In this document: one piece after another, positions 1-8,068 of the stretch
How positions within the stretch are numbered: position 1 is the first letter of the stretch
How the letters are laid out: each line of letters starts with the position of its first letter
Assembly (NCBI GenBank): GCA_015061335.1
Contig: SUWT01000016.1
Coordinates: forward strand, 1 to 36,284
Direction of reading: 5' to 3'
Origin: Lentimicrobiaceae bacterium
Lineage (GTDB): Bacteria; Bacteroidota; Bacteroidia; Bacteroidales; F082
DNA: 36,284 bases
Position numbers and translations under genes: made by a program
Notes under the pieces: model-generated
Seen by the model: the letters and a program-made list of their open reading frames with translations, nothing else
Database searches by the model: none
What the model was told of the DNA's origin: nothing

Positions 1-133
1 CCACGTCAGTAGTTTGATATATTTCTTAAAAAACGTTCCCGATAAATGTCATTTACCGAGACACACGTTCTATGAACTTGTTCTTGCCTAATATTTGTAT
101 GTTATTTTCCATATTGTTTCCTTTCATTTTTCG

Positions 134-221
134 TTCTGCAAATTTTGTAATTATATTTCAATAATCCAAACTTTTTTAAATATTTTTTTATAAAATCTGG
201 AGGGGTAAATCGTTGATTATC
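134..221 (-). repeat. Dispersed repeat, copy 1 of 2 (partner 12700-12788), promoter-like on minus strand
   Basis: This 88-bp stretch aligns along its length, in the same orientation, with 12700-12788, at roughly 80 percent identity by eye. On the minus strand both copies carry a TTTG followed about 19 bases later by an AT-rich box ending in TTTG, then GCAGAAC. That resembles a Bacteroidota promoter with slightly unusual spacing. Both have a run of C (minus strand) upstream. Each copy is followed on the minus strand by a very short open frame. It could be the leader of a lost mobile element or a duplicated promoter; I cannot say which. Confidence 0.55.
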
Positions 222-292
222 AAGTGATTGAATTTATAAACTAAGGTTTTGAACTATGGCTATTGAACTAAGGTTTAAAGTTCAACGTTCAT

Positions 293-341
293 AGCTGACA
301 GCTGATAGCTGATGGCTGACAGCTAATTTTCAATTTTCAAT
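293..341. repeat. Heptamer array, AGCTGAT family joined in phase to TTTCAAT family
   Basis: This is exactly seven consecutive 7-base units. The first five are of the AGCTGAC/AGCTGAT type and the last two are TTTCAAT. The 7-base phase is kept across the change of family. Related arrays recur in most gaps of the window. Confidence 0.85.
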
Positions 342-471
342 TACATCCTTCGTACCAAGTCCGTATCAAGTTCGTATCAGATTCGGAAAAGTTTATCCGA
401 AGTTTTTTTACTTTTTCGGATTTCATTCCTAAAAAGTTTCAAAAAATCAGGAATCAATTCCTAAAAAGTTT

Positions 472-479
472 TATTTTTG
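472..479 (+). promoter_or_regulatory. Bacteroidota -7 box (TATTTTTG) for the ATPase gene
   Basis: TATTTTTG fits the TAnnTTTG consensus of the Bacteroidota primary sigma factor and ends 17 bases before the start codon at 497. No convincing -33 TTG is visible at the expected distance. Confidence 0.5.
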
Positions 480-496
480 CAAAAAAAATATTTCTT

Positions 497-1621
497 ATGA
501 TTAAAAGAATTATAAATTCTAAAATAAAAGAACAATTATTTAAAGGCAAAGCTATAATACTGATGGGAAGCCGTCAAATTGGGAAAACAACTTCTCTAAA
601 GGAGATATTCTCTTCCGATGATAATGTGCTGTGGTTAAGCGGTGACGACAATGACACACAATCGTTTTTTGAAGAAATAACTTCAGACCGTCTGAAAATT
701 ATTTTTGGAAATAAAAAACTCATTATAATAGATGAAGCTCAACGTATTAGCAATATCGGACTTAAATTAAAGCTTATCACAGACAATATATATGATTTAC
801 AATTAGTTGTCACAGGAAGTTCTGCATTTGAACTTGCAGACAAAACCAAAGAACCTCTGACAGGACGAAAGTGGGAATATCAGATGTTTCCTTTGTCATT
901 TCAGGAGATGGTAGAGCATCATGGATTCGTCACTGAGAAAAGATTGATTCCTCACCGCATGGTGTATGGATATTATCCTGAAGTAGTTACCAATCCCGGA
1001 AATGAAAAAATGATACTTAAATCTTTATCGGACAGTTATCTGTATAAGGATGTTCTTGCTTTAGATTATATAAAGAAGTCAGATAAACTGATGAAATTAT
1101 TGCAAGCATTAGCTTACCAGATTGGTTCTCAGGTATCATATAACGAACTTTCTCAAATTGTAGGTGTTGACGCAAAAACCATAGAAAAATACATCCAAGT
1201 GCTTGAGAAGTGTTATATAATTTTCAGGTTAGGTTCATTTAGCCGTAATCTGCGAAATGAACTTACGACTTCGCGCAAGATTTATTTCTACGACAACGGA
1301 ATCCGTAATGCTATAATTTCCAATTTTATGCAAATTGAAAACCGTAATGACATTGGTGCTTTATGGGAAAACTTCTTGATTTCTGAAAGAATGAAATTCA
1401 CGGAATATAATAACAGATGGTGTAACAAATACTTCTGGAGAACAAAATCTCAGCAAGAAATTGATTATGTCGAGGAATACGACGGAAAGTTACATACATA
1501 CGAGTTCAAATGGAATGAAAATGCGAAAGTCAGATTCCCCAAATCATTTATCGAGGCATATCCTGACTCAGACTATCATATCGTTACACCAAAAAACATT
1601 GAAGATTTTCTTTTAACTTAG
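497..1621 (+). CDS. AAA-type ATPase with DUF4143 (nuclease-like) C-terminal domain
   Basis: This 374-residue cytoplasmic protein belongs to the large prokaryotic family of AAA_14/DUF4143 ATPases. Walker A is G24-S-R-Q-I-G-K30-T31 and Walker B is I-I-I-D79-E80-A81-Q82. The C-terminal half fits DUF4143, and near the end an E-I-D-Y...Y-E-F-K pattern resembles the D...ExK core of PD-(D/E)XK nucleases. The length is normal for the family. The start is the ATG at 497, just after a promoter box. Members are common as single accessory genes in Bacteroidota; their cellular role is not settled, so the name describes the domains only. The gene is monocistronic, 63 bp ahead of the helicase gene, which has its own promoter box. 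The region upstream is repeat-rich, so it may be a mobile or recently rearranged gene. Confidence 0.85.
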   Translation: MIKRIINSKIKEQLFKGKAIILMGSRQIGKTTSLKEIFSSDDNVLWLSGDDNDTQSFFEEITSDRLKIIFGNKKLIIIDEAQRISNIGLKLKLITDNIYDLQLVVTGSSAFELADKTKEPLTGRKWEYQMFPLSFQEMVEHHGFVTEKRLIPHRMVYGYYPEVVTNPGNEKMILKSLSDSYLYKDVLALDYIKKSDKLMKLLQALAYQIGSQVSYNELSQIVGVDAKTIEKYIQVLEKCYIIFRLGSFSRNLRNELTTSRKIYFYDNGIRNAIISNFMQIENRNDIGALWENFLISERMKFTEYNNRWCNKYFWRTKSQQEIDYVEEYDGKLHTYEFKWNENAKVRFPKSFIEAYPDSDYHIVTPKNIEDFLLT

Positions 1622-1657
1622 AAGATAATTTCCATACCTTCACTAAGCATTTTTTAT

Positions 1658-1665
1658 TAAATTTG
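1658..1665 (+). promoter_or_regulatory. Bacteroidota -7 box (TAAATTTG) for the helicase gene
   Basis: TAAATTTG matches TAnnTTTG and lies 19 bases before the GTG start at 1685, so the 5' leader would be short. This supports the helicase gene being transcribed independently of the ATPase upstream. Confidence 0.55.
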
Positions 1666-1684
1666 CAAAATAATATTATTCACA

Positions 1685-4033
1685 GTGACAGATATTTTAA
1701 ATGGTTTAAATAGCCCTCAAAAAGAAGCAGTTACAACTGTCGAGGGTCCGGTTATGGTTATTGCTGGTGCAGGCTCAGGCAAGACGAAAGCCCTCACCCA
1801 CCGCATCGCCTACATGATACAGGAAGGCATCAATCCTTTCTCTATCATGGCTCTTACTTTTACTAACAAGGCAGCAAAAGAGATGAAGGATCGTATCATG
1901 AAACTCGTCGATCCTCACGCCGCCCGTAACGTATGGATGGGAACTTTCCACTCCATCTTCGCTCGTATCCTCAGAATAGAAGCTCAACATCTCGGCTTCA
2001 CCCCTGATTTCACAATTTACGATACCGACGACTCAAAACAGCTCATCAATGCGATATTGAAAGAACGCGAGTTAGACACCAAGGCTTATCCTGCAAAATA
2101 TATCTTACATCGAATCTCTATGGCGAAGTCGGCTTTATATACTCCCGAAGATTATTGCAACAACTTCGAGATTCAACAGCAGGACGTTAGAGCCAACAAA
2201 CCGCTCATCGGTGAGATTTTCAAGACATATAACAACAGACTGCAACGCGCCAACGCCATGGATTTCGACGACATATTATTTTATACCAACGTATTGCTGC
2301 GCGACTTCCCTGAGATTCTCTATAAATACCAACAACGTTTCGAATACATCCTCGTAGATGAGTATCAAGATACAAACTACGCACAATATCTGATTATCAG
2401 AAGAATCGCGGCGATGAGAGAAAACATCTGTGTTGTCGGTGATGACGCACAAAGTATCTACGGTTTCCGTGGCGCGAATATCCAGAACATCCTTAACTTC
2501 AAGAACGATTATCCGGAGCAACGTCTCATCCGTCTCGAACAGAATTATCGTTCGACAAAGACAATCGTCAATGCAGCCAACAGCGTGATTGATCATAACA
2601 AAGACCAGATCAAGAAAAAGGTATGGTCTGATAAAGAAGAAGGCGAACTCATCACAGTGTTACGCGCCACTTCCGACAACGAAGAAGGCACTCTCGTAGC
2701 AAATTCCATCTTCGGATATAAGATGTCGCGACAACTCAACAACAAGGATTTCGCCATCTTATATCGTACCAACTCGCAATCACGTTCTTTGGAAGAAGCT
2801 CTCAGAAAACAAGACATACGTTACAGGATCTACGGCGGACTTTCATTCTACGACCGTAAAGAAGTGAAAGACCTCCTCGCCTACTTCCGCGTCGTGATAA
2901 ATCCGCACGATGAGCAGGCATTGTTACGTATCATAAATTATCCTGCAAGAGGAATCGGGAAGACAACGATAGAACGTCTGATGGTCGTTGCCGACGAACG
3001 TAAGCAAGCCATATGGGACGTCATCGCTTCCGACGAAGAACCGATGCCAAAAGATTTCAACAGTGGCACAGTGAGCAAACTACGTAATTTCGCCACCATG
3101 ATAAAGAGTTTCCAGACGCTTCTCAACAAGCAGAACGCCATCGAACTCGCGAAACATATATGCAATACAGTCGGCATAATAAAAGACCTGAAAGAAGACG
3201 ACACTCCTGAAGGATTGGCTCGAGTACAAAACATAGAAGAACTTCTCAACGCCATCATGGAATTCTCCGACAAGCAAGTCGATGAAGTGACAGGCGAACA
3301 GAACGAAGTGACATTGAACAAATTCATGGAAGACGTTGCACTTCTCACCGACCAGGACAAGAAAAACGACGAAGACGACGACTACGTCACTTTGATGACA
3401 ATACACAGTGCCAAAGGCTTGGAGTTTCCTTACGTTTATATCGTAGGTCTTGAAGAGAATCTCTTCCCTGGCATTCAATCGTTAAGCACACGCGAAGATC
3501 TGGAAGAAGAGAGACGATTGTTCTACGTAGCGTTGACGCGAGCCGAAACGAAATTAGTTCTCAGTTATGCCGAGAGCCGTTATCGTTGGGGAAATCTCAC
3601 ATTGAGCGAGCCGTCACGTTTCATAGAAGAAATAGACCAGTCGTTGATAGAGAGGACAAGAAAAGCATCTTTCAGAGGAACATCAAGTTTTGACGAAGGA
3701 ATCAACTTCAGCAATCCATTCTCAAAAAGTTTTCAGACACGTAGAGACGTCACACCAGTGGCGTCTAACACGACAAAAGAATTCCAGACGAGAACGACGC
3801 AAGCAAGCAGCGCCACACCTATCAACACACCGAAGAACAACAATTCGGACTTCGTCGCTGCCACACCAGACGAGATTGACGAAGGCATGAGAGTTCTGCA
3901 TCAGAAGTTCGGACAGGGAACCGTGATGAAAGTAGAAGGCATCGGTCCGAACAAAAAAGCGACAGTAATGTTTGACGATTGTGGATCAAAGCAATTAATG
4001 CTTAAATTTGCAAAATTAAATATTCTAAAATAG
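1685..4033 (+). CDS. uvrD: UvrD/PcrA-type superfamily 1 DNA helicase
   Basis: This is a 782-residue ATP-dependent 3'-5' DNA helicase for repair and for clearing replication obstacles. The family signatures appear in order. They are the Q-motif region LNSPQKEAV at residues 8-16, Walker A GAGSGKT at 28-34, motif II with D225-E226-Y-Q-D-T-N, then GDDAQSIYGFRGA, QNYRST, a late TIHSAKGLEFPYV, and VALTRAE. After a low-complexity Ser/Thr/Asn linker, the last ~60 residues (GMRVLHQKFGQGTV...) form the Tudor-like C-terminal domain typical of PcrA/UvrD, which binds RNA polymerase in other bacteria. The length is normal. The start is GTG, directly in front of the conserved N-terminus and 19 bases after a promoter box. 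The DUF4290 gene follows 47 bp downstream. Confidence 0.95.
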   Translation: MTDILNGLNSPQKEAVTTVEGPVMVIAGAGSGKTKALTHRIAYMIQEGINPFSIMALTFTNKAAKEMKDRIMKLVDPHAARNVWMGTFHSIFARILRIEAQHLGFTPDFTIYDTDDSKQLINAILKERELDTKAYPAKYILHRISMAKSALYTPEDYCNNFEIQQQDVRANKPLIGEIFKTYNNRLQRANAMDFDDILFYTNVLLRDFPEILYKYQQRFEYILVDEYQDTNYAQYLIIRRIAAMRENICVVGDDAQSIYGFRGANIQNILNFKNDYPEQRLIRLEQNYRSTKTIVNAANSVIDHNKDQIKKKVWSDKEEGELITVLRATSDNEEGTLVANSIFGYKMSRQLNNKDFAILYRTNSQSRSLEEALRKQDIRYRIYGGLSFYDRKEVKDLLAYFRVVINPHDEQALLRIINYPARGIGKTTIERLMVVADERKQAIWDVIASDEEPMPKDFNSGTVSKLRNFATMIKSFQTLLNKQNAIELAKHICNTVGIIKDLKEDDTPEGLARVQNIEELLNAIMEFSDKQVDEVTGEQNEVTLNKFMEDVALLTDQDKKNDEDDDYVTLMTIHSAKGLEFPYVYIVGLEENLFPGIQSLSTREDLEEERRLFYVALTRAETKLVLSYAESRYRWGNLTLSEPSRFIEEIDQSLIERTRKASFRGTSSFDEGINFSNPFSKSFQTRRDVTPVASNTTKEFQTRTTQASSATPINTPKNNNSDFVAATPDEIDEGMRVLHQKFGQGTVMKVEGIGPNKKATVMFDDCGSKQLMLKFAKLNILK
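4003..4010 (+). promoter_or_regulatory. Possible -7 box (TAAATTTG) inside the helicase 3' end
   Basis: TAAATTTG matches TAnnTTTG and overlaps the last codons of the helicase. It would give a leader of about 65 bases for the DUF4290 gene at 4081. The same octamer precedes the helicase gene itself. It may also be a chance match in AT-rich coding sequence. Confidence 0.35.
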
Positions 4034-4080
4034 AAACAGCTATCTTATAGCTAATAACTTTATTTTCAAAACAATAATAA

Positions 4081-4752
4081 ATGGAAAAAGAAGGTTTAAA
4101 ATATAATACAGAACGTGAGAATCTAATAATTTCTGAATATGGGCGTAATATACAGATTATGATCAAGCATCTTTTAGAGATAGAAGACAGAAAGAAAAGA
4201 ACAGATGCTGCACATTTCATAGTTAATATCATGGCTCAGATGAACCCACAGGTCAAAGAATCTAACGATTATCTTCATAAATTATGGGATCATTTGCATA
4301 TAATATCAGAATACAAATTGGATGTAGATGGGCCTTTCGATCCACCGCAAGCTGATGTCATAGCAGCCAAACCAGAACATGTTGGTTATCATAAGAATGA
4401 TATTAAACAAGGTCATTACGGTCATTATATTCCCGAATTTCTTAATAAAATAAATGAAATAGGAGATGGTCCAAAGAAAGAGGCTCTTTTAATAGCTACT
4501 GCCAATCAGATGAAGAGAGATTACCTCAACTGGAACCGTGAGACCGTCAACGACCTGTTGATTCTTGACGATTTATATAAATTATCAGGAGAAAACATCA
4601 TTATGTCTATGGATACAAAGTTAATGTCAACAGGTGAGATTATTCCTAAAGCTCTAGTGGCACAGCCTCAGCAGGCAAAAAAGAAAAAAGCAAAGAAGCA
4701 ACAAGTTACCAAGAAACAACCGAATCCAAACAGACCGAATAAGAAAAATTGA
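4081..4752 (+). CDS. DUF4290 family protein
   Basis: This is a 223-residue cytoplasmic protein with no signal peptide or membrane segment. The N-terminus (LKYNTERENLIISEYGRNIQ) and the following helical region with HFIVNIMAQMNPQVK are characteristic of DUF4290, a family confined to Bacteroidota with no established function. The last ~30 residues are a Lys/Gln/Asn/Pro-rich basic tail that could bind nucleic acid or ribosomes, which is inference only. From memory, this gene often sits directly before murA in Bacteroidota. Here murA begins 8.3 kb further on, and the gap is filled with accessory minus-strand genes. The start at 4081 (ATGGAAAAAG) matches the family N-terminus. Confidence 0.85.
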   Translation: MEKEGLKYNTERENLIISEYGRNIQIMIKHLLEIEDRKKRTDAAHFIVNIMAQMNPQVKESNDYLHKLWDHLHIISEYKLDVDGPFDPPQADVIAAKPEHVGYHKNDIKQGHYGHYIPEFLNKINEIGDGPKKEALLIATANQMKRDYLNWNRETVNDLLILDDLYKLSGENIIMSMDTKLMSTGEIIPKALVAQPQQAKKKKAKKQQVTKKQPNPNRPNKKN

Positions 4753-4997
4753 CACTTTTTATAGAATCTGAGAAACTGAGAATCTGAAAATCTGAGAAGT
4801 TTTTCTTAGATATAATTGCCAAAAATGGTTGGCAAAATTATTGTAAAGAATGTATATCAATTTTGGCAACATTACCTTTTTTAGAATCTGAAAAATTTTT
4901 CTCGAAATATTTTTCTAAATTTCCAATTTTTCAGGTTTTCAGATTTTGATTATAATTGCCTCGAATTCGAGTTAATTAAAATATCGGACAATATTCA
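4753..4997. other. Intergenic: octamer repeats and small hairpins
   Basis: Just after the DUF4290 stop is an array of an approximately 8-base unit (AGAATCTG and variants), repeated in weaker form near 4885-4945. A perfect 7-bp inverted repeat (TTGCCAA...TTGGCAA, 6-base loop) lies at 4816-4835, and a further TTTGGCAA lies near 4862. A 12-base perfect palindrome, CTCGAATTCGAG, is at 4960-4971. I see no gene. Confidence 0.55.
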
Positions 4998-5307
4998 TCA
5001 GTACATATAGGAAGATATGAAATAGAAATTTATGCTGTCGTGATATTTTGTAAATGCAGGATAATAAGTCTCTTCAAAATGTCTCAAACACGGACCGCAA
5101 CATACGCTATAAAAAACGGCTATCAGGTAATCCGATTTCTTTCCTTCATGATTCCAATTGTTTCGGTTTATAAATCCTTACCTTTTCGTCGAATTTCTTT
5201 TGATCGTAATATGAAGTTCTGTAAAGTCGGTGATGTACTTCGTCGTATAATTCAGCATATTCATAAAGATGATAATCTCCAGATCCAATCAAGGAAATTC
5301 TCTTCAT
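4998..5307 (-). pseudogene. Frameshifted thioredoxin-fold protein remnant
   Basis: On the minus strand an ATG at 5307 opens a frame (MKRISLIGSGDYHLYEYAE...) that ends at a TGA near 5150. A second frame overlaps its end and runs on to the stop at 4998, encoding ...KKSDYLIAVFYSVCCGPCLR followed by HFEETYYPAF. The CGPC motif after a hydrophobic strand (LIAVFYS) is the active site of thioredoxin/TlpA-like folds. A single frameshift around 5160-5200 would join the two parts. Even then only about 100 residues remain, so the C-terminal half of the fold is missing as well. No signal peptide is visible. The neighbouring gene is also decayed. Confidence 0.55.
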
Positions 5308-5372
5308 ACAACTGATATTAGATTACAATTCATTTAACGATTGGTTTTCGTTTATATTATATAAATTTAGGA

Positions 5373-6293
5373 TTAATCAACAACTTCCCAATAGCCACCT
5401 TTATCCGGACCGACACGACGAATTTTGTTTTCTTTCTGTAGATTTTTCAGTTGCCATTTAATTCCATCTTGACTTATACCACATAATTTAGACAATTGTT
5501 TTCTACTTATACAAGGATTATCCTTTATAATTTCCACTATTTTATCATCGGTTTTCTGGGTAGTTTTCTGGGTAGTCTTCTAGGTAGTTTTCTGGGTAGT
5601 TTTCTGGGCAGTTTTCTGGGCAGTTTTCTGGGCAGTTTTCACATAAGACTTATCCATTGGAAGTATAATTCTTGTAAAGTTTTCCATAAAAACGAAACAA
5701 TCTCTGCTATATGCTTTCAATATACGAGGTATTCCCGAACCAAGAGATTCTACCAGCTCCAAATCACGAAATACTCTCATCAACTCTCTGTTTCTCGGAA
5801 TAGATATTCCCGTAAAGAACTCCTCTATACGAAGCTGCGCAAAAGTCAATTCTTGCCTGCTTGATGTTATTTCTCCAATTGAATTTCTAACTCTACGAGC
5901 AAACTGTTTCTCTATTAATGTCTGCGACATCGGCTCCGCAGCAGTTCCGACTCTTATAAAACATCCTTTACTTGTCATTCCATATTTTGTTTTATAATAT
6001 GGTTTTTGCAATCCGCTTGCTATCGTTATCTTAATAATTTTAACTCCGCAACAATATTCTTGACTAATATCAAACAATCCCAAAGCTGATGGAGAAATAT
6101 TGTTTTTAAGACGATCTTTAATTTTAAGCATACAATCGTCAACATTATTAACACCGACGACATCTCCGTCTTTGTCGATGCCAATATAGACAAAACCACC
6201 TTCTTTATAATTCAGGAATGCAATGACTTCTTTTTCAATATCCATATCAGAAGTGAATTCGAGTTTATACTCGATTTTATTTGTTTCGTTCAT
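5373..6293 (-). pseudogene. AlbA_2/HTH DNA-binding protein, interrupted by an amber codon and internally deleted
   Basis: Reading from the ATG at 6293 (MNETNKIEYKLEF...), the N-terminal ~120 residues are a Schlafen AlbA_2 domain, with FLNYKEGGFVYIGIDKDG and YYKTKYGMTSKGCFIRVGTA. The sequence then jumps from LTFAQLRI to EEFFTGISIPRNRELMRVF, PRILKAY and DCFVFMENF. Compared with full-length relatives as I recall them, about 150 residues around the ATPase-like middle are missing, with the junction near 5826. After a 12-bp tandem repeat encoding T-A/T-Q-K units, a TAG at 5580-5582 stops the frame where the repeat predicts CAG. Beyond it the frame stays open to TAA at 5373-5375 and encodes a typical winged-helix end (CISRKQLSKLCGISQDGI..., RRVGPDKGGYWEVVD). 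The full gene is therefore visible but doubly damaged. A longer in-frame start upstream is less likely because it would lie before the promoter box. Confidence 0.8.
5551..5640 (-). repeat. 12-bp tandem repeat encoding TTQK/TAQK linker
   Basis: Seven and a half copies of GTTTTCTGGGTA (plus strand) lie head to tail within the AlbA_2/HTH gene. The period is a multiple of three, so changes in copy number alter linker length but not frame. The third unit carries the C-to-T change (minus strand CAG to TAG) that creates the premature stop. Confidence 0.9.
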
Positions 6294-6310
6294 AACATTT
6301 TGATTTTTCA

Positions 6311-6318
6311 CAAAAGTA
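6311..6318 (-). promoter_or_regulatory. -7 box (TACTTTTG) for the AlbA_2/HTH gene
   Basis: On the minus strand TACTTTTG fits TAnnTTTG and lies 17 bases before the ATG at 6293. This favours the 6293 start over the upstream alternative at 6341. The bases between box and start (ATCAAAATGTT) closely resemble those before the 49-residue ORF at 7962. Confidence 0.55.
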
Positions 6319-6364
6319 TAAAACAAAACACTATCCGTCAAGAAAAAAATTCATAAAAGTTTTT

Positions 6365-6500
6365 AACATTTTAAAGGTCAACGGTCAATAGTCAACAGAC
6401 AACAGACTTCGTCCATTTTTTTTAGTTTAAAGTTTAAGGTTTAAAGTTTAAAGTAGTTTTATAGTTGAGAGTTTTTAAGTTTAATAGTTTATCTAAATCC
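6365..6500 (-). repeat. Intergenic heptamer-type repeats (GTTGAC and GTTTAAA families)
   Basis: This holds a minus-strand GTCTGTT/GTTGAC array, then a stretch built on GTTTAAA with the same series of words (TAGTTTTATAG, TTGAGAGTTTTTAAG) as the 94-bp repeats at 8069-8256. It fills the gap between paralogue A and the AlbA_2 gene. Confidence 0.6.
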
Positions 6501-6562
6501 AACCTTAAACCTTAAGCATTAAACCTTAAACCAAATTCTCAGATTTTCAATTTCTCAGATTC

Positions 6563-7816
6563 TCAGTCATATAAATTAACCTCATACAATCTTTTATTTT
6601 TGGAATTATCATCGGCAAACAGGAAATAAGCCTTGCCACCGTGGATTCTCAGATTCTCGATAAAAGGAAATCCTCCTAAGACAGAAACGGTTTCAGCAGT
6701 TCCATTTTCAACATCGATTCTCTTAATCGTGGTAATCCCGTCTTCAACGAATGTGGTATAGAATATTGAAGTCGCTTCGTCAAGAATAACTTTCTTATTC
6801 CATTTCTGGATGACTTTCATCTTACCGTTCCAATGTTTATATTTATGAAACACAAGAGGTTTATCAACAATATATTCTCCAAGATGATTGTAAATTATCG
6901 TCTTACCTTCATCAAAAGAGAACAAAACCAAAGCCGTGTCCGTCTTGAATATAGGATCATAAATCGGTCGCTGAAACATATCTCCGGCATTTTCAAATCC
7001 ACCGAACTTACTCATATTTATCGCAAGTTCTCTACCCTCTTTATCAACGATATGTCGCAAGAGATTCGGTTTCTTACTACCGTCATTCTTATAAAAATTG
7101 TAATAAAGCTCCGTGTTATAAAAGAAATAATTTCCCGTCACGATGATGCTATCCGTAGTACACGCCACATTAGAAAATGACTTCAGGAAATTTTCAAGCG
7201 TAGAATGATACAATAGTCGCATCTCGAGAAATTTGTTATTCATCGACAGATGCCCGACTTGCCAAACTTCCTTGGCAGAAACGAGATGCATCTCACCGTA
7301 AACGTCCTTAAAGAGATTATAAAACTTATTTGATATCTTAATTTCTTTTAAGGTATCGCAGCTAAAGTTAAGATGCAACAAGGCCGCATTACGTCTTCTT
7401 TTGGCAATGATATAAATTCCTTTCTCGTTAATCTCATAATCTTCAATGCTTATCACCTTATTATCATACGCCACATGCGGAACGTTACCAACGATCTCAA
7501 CTTCCGGCAACATCGTTGAAAAAACATTCATCTTTATTACAAGCGTATTAGTAAAATCATGTTTCTTAACAACATGAAATATATTCTCGTAGGCAAGATG
7601 ACTTGCAAATATCGAATCGCCTTCTTTTGTTAAAAACAGTTTAAACATTCCCTGTTCGTCACTCACCGCCAGCAAAGTAGAATCGATGGAATAAATGCCG
7701 ACATTTTCAAGAACCTTGTTTCTGTCGTCGAGACAAACGCCTTTAATTACATTTTCCTGCTGCGAAAAAGCGACGCAACAATTCAAGAGGATGATTATTA
7801 AAAGCAGTTTTTTCAT
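6563..7816 (-). CDS. Exported CarboxypepD_reg-like/beta-propeller-like protein, paralogue A
   Basis: This 417-residue protein has the signal peptide MKKLLLIIILLNCCVAFSQ, which is identical in paralogues B and C. Residues ~20-100 look like a carboxypeptidase-regulatory-like beta-sandwich (VIKGVCLDDRNKVLENVGIYS, then SHLAYEN). The remainder, rich in aromatic and charged strands, resembles the 6-bladed beta-propeller proteins of Bacteroidota. It has no T9SS tail and ends KRLYEVNLYD. Conserved landmarks shared with C include VPHVAYDNKV, GGFPFIENL and KAYFLFADD. Its ATG overlaps the stop of a 49-residue ORF by four bases (ATGA), so the two are probably translated together. It is likely periplasmic or surface exposed, and its function is unknown. 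Of the three paralogues, this copy has the most intact upstream region. Confidence 0.8.
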   Translation of the reverse strand: MKKLLLIIILLNCCVAFSQQENVIKGVCLDDRNKVLENVGIYSIDSTLLAVSDEQGMFKLFLTKEGDSIFASHLAYENIFHVVKKHDFTNTLVIKMNVFSTMLPEVEIVGNVPHVAYDNKVISIEDYEINEKGIYIIAKRRRNAALLHLNFSCDTLKEIKISNKFYNLFKDVYGEMHLVSAKEVWQVGHLSMNNKFLEMRLLYHSTLENFLKSFSNVACTTDSIIVTGNYFFYNTELYYNFYKNDGSKKPNLLRHIVDKEGRELAINMSKFGGFENAGDMFQRPIYDPIFKTDTALVLFSFDEGKTIIYNHLGEYIVDKPLVFHKYKHWNGKMKVIQKWNKKVILDEATSIFYTTFVEDGITTIKRIDVENGTAETVSVLGGFPFIENLRIHGGKAYFLFADDNSKNKRLYEVNLYD

Positions 7817-7827
7817 GATGTTTTATT
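7760..7827 (-). repeat. 68-bp 5' block shared by paralogues A, B and C (copy A)
   Basis: This covers the signal-peptide codons and 11 bases of leader. The same block occurs at 9491-9558 and 10864-10931 with only one difference that I can see, whereas the coding sequence just beyond it diverges strongly. Confidence 0.85.
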
Positions 7828-7962
7828 ATTAACAAGTTTATCTAATAAAATTTTACTTGACATATACAGTTTTGAAAAAGCAAATAATTTTTTACCCAAA
7901 TCTTTTAATGATGCACCAAAAAGGAAAACTTCCTCATCATCTATTATTTTGATAACTTCCAT
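7813..7962 (-). CDS. Small 49-residue ORF translationally coupled to paralogue A
   Basis: The ATG at 7962 opens a frame encoding MEVIKIIDDEEVFLFGASLK followed by a Lys/Leu-rich stretch, ending NNKTS at a TGA that overlaps the next ATG (ATGA, 7813-7816). A promoter box TATCTTTG lies at 7990-7983, in a leader resembling that of the AlbA_2 gene. The N-terminus is acidic and the C-terminal half is amphipathic and basic. There is no signal peptide. Overlap, promoter and leader argue that it is real, but I recognise no family. Paralogues B and C keep only the last bases of this ORF in their leaders. It could be the truncated 5' end of a longer ancestral gene rather than a functional small protein. 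Confidence 0.5.
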   Translation of the reverse strand: MEVIKIIDDEEVFLFGASLKDLGKKLFAFSKLYMSSKILLDKLVNNKTS

Positions 7963-7982
7963 AACATTTTGATTTTTTTTTA

Positions 7983-7990
7983 CAAAGATA
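7983..7990 (-). promoter_or_regulatory. -7 box (TATCTTTG) for the small ORF and paralogue A
   Basis: On the minus strand TATCTTTG fits TAnnTTTG, 20 bases before the ATG at 7962. A TTTTG about 22 bases further upstream could be the -33 element. It would drive the small ORF and paralogue A as one transcript. Confidence 0.55.
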
Positions 7991-8068
7991 AAAATTCTAA
8001 TTACACATTCTTCAAAATTAACATTTATTAACTTTTTAAAACATAAAGAGGTTATCGTTTATATTTAA

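Larger units (their letters stand above)
1..496. other. Leading intergenic region with repeats and possible decayed minus-strand ORF
   Basis: There is no intact gene here. On the minus strand a short reading frame opens at about 111 (MENNIQILGKNKF...) and stops after 19 codons. A second frame then stays open toward the window edge (…VNDIYRERFLRN…), which could mean a frameshifted remnant, but the stretch is too short to identify. The rest is a repeat also found at 12700-12788, a heptamer array at 293-341, and three copies of an 11-base unit near 350-385 (CGTACCAAGTC and variants). Immediately before the first gene is a promoter box at 472-479. Confidence 0.5.

Noticed and set aside
497-1621. 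DUF4143 ATPase as part of a defence island
   Set aside because: No restriction, abortive-infection or other defence genes flank it; the family is common as isolated genes.
5040-5315. 91-codon plus-strand frame
   Set aside because: The minus strand carries a recognisable CGPC thioredoxin-fold remnant here; the plus-strand product has no family features or promoter.
5496-5864. Plus-strand frame with GSFLGSFLG repeats
   Set aside because: It is the antisense reading of the TTQK-coding 12-bp repeat in the AlbA_2 gene.
6248-6341. Upstream in-frame start at 6341 for the AlbA_2 gene
   Set aside because: It would place the start before the TACTTTTG promoter box at 6318-6311, and the 6293 ATG gives the usual family N-terminus.
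7813-7962. Toxin-antitoxin reading of the small ORF plus paralogue A
   Set aside because: The partner is a 417-residue exported protein with a signal peptide, which does not fit a toxin-antitoxin pair.
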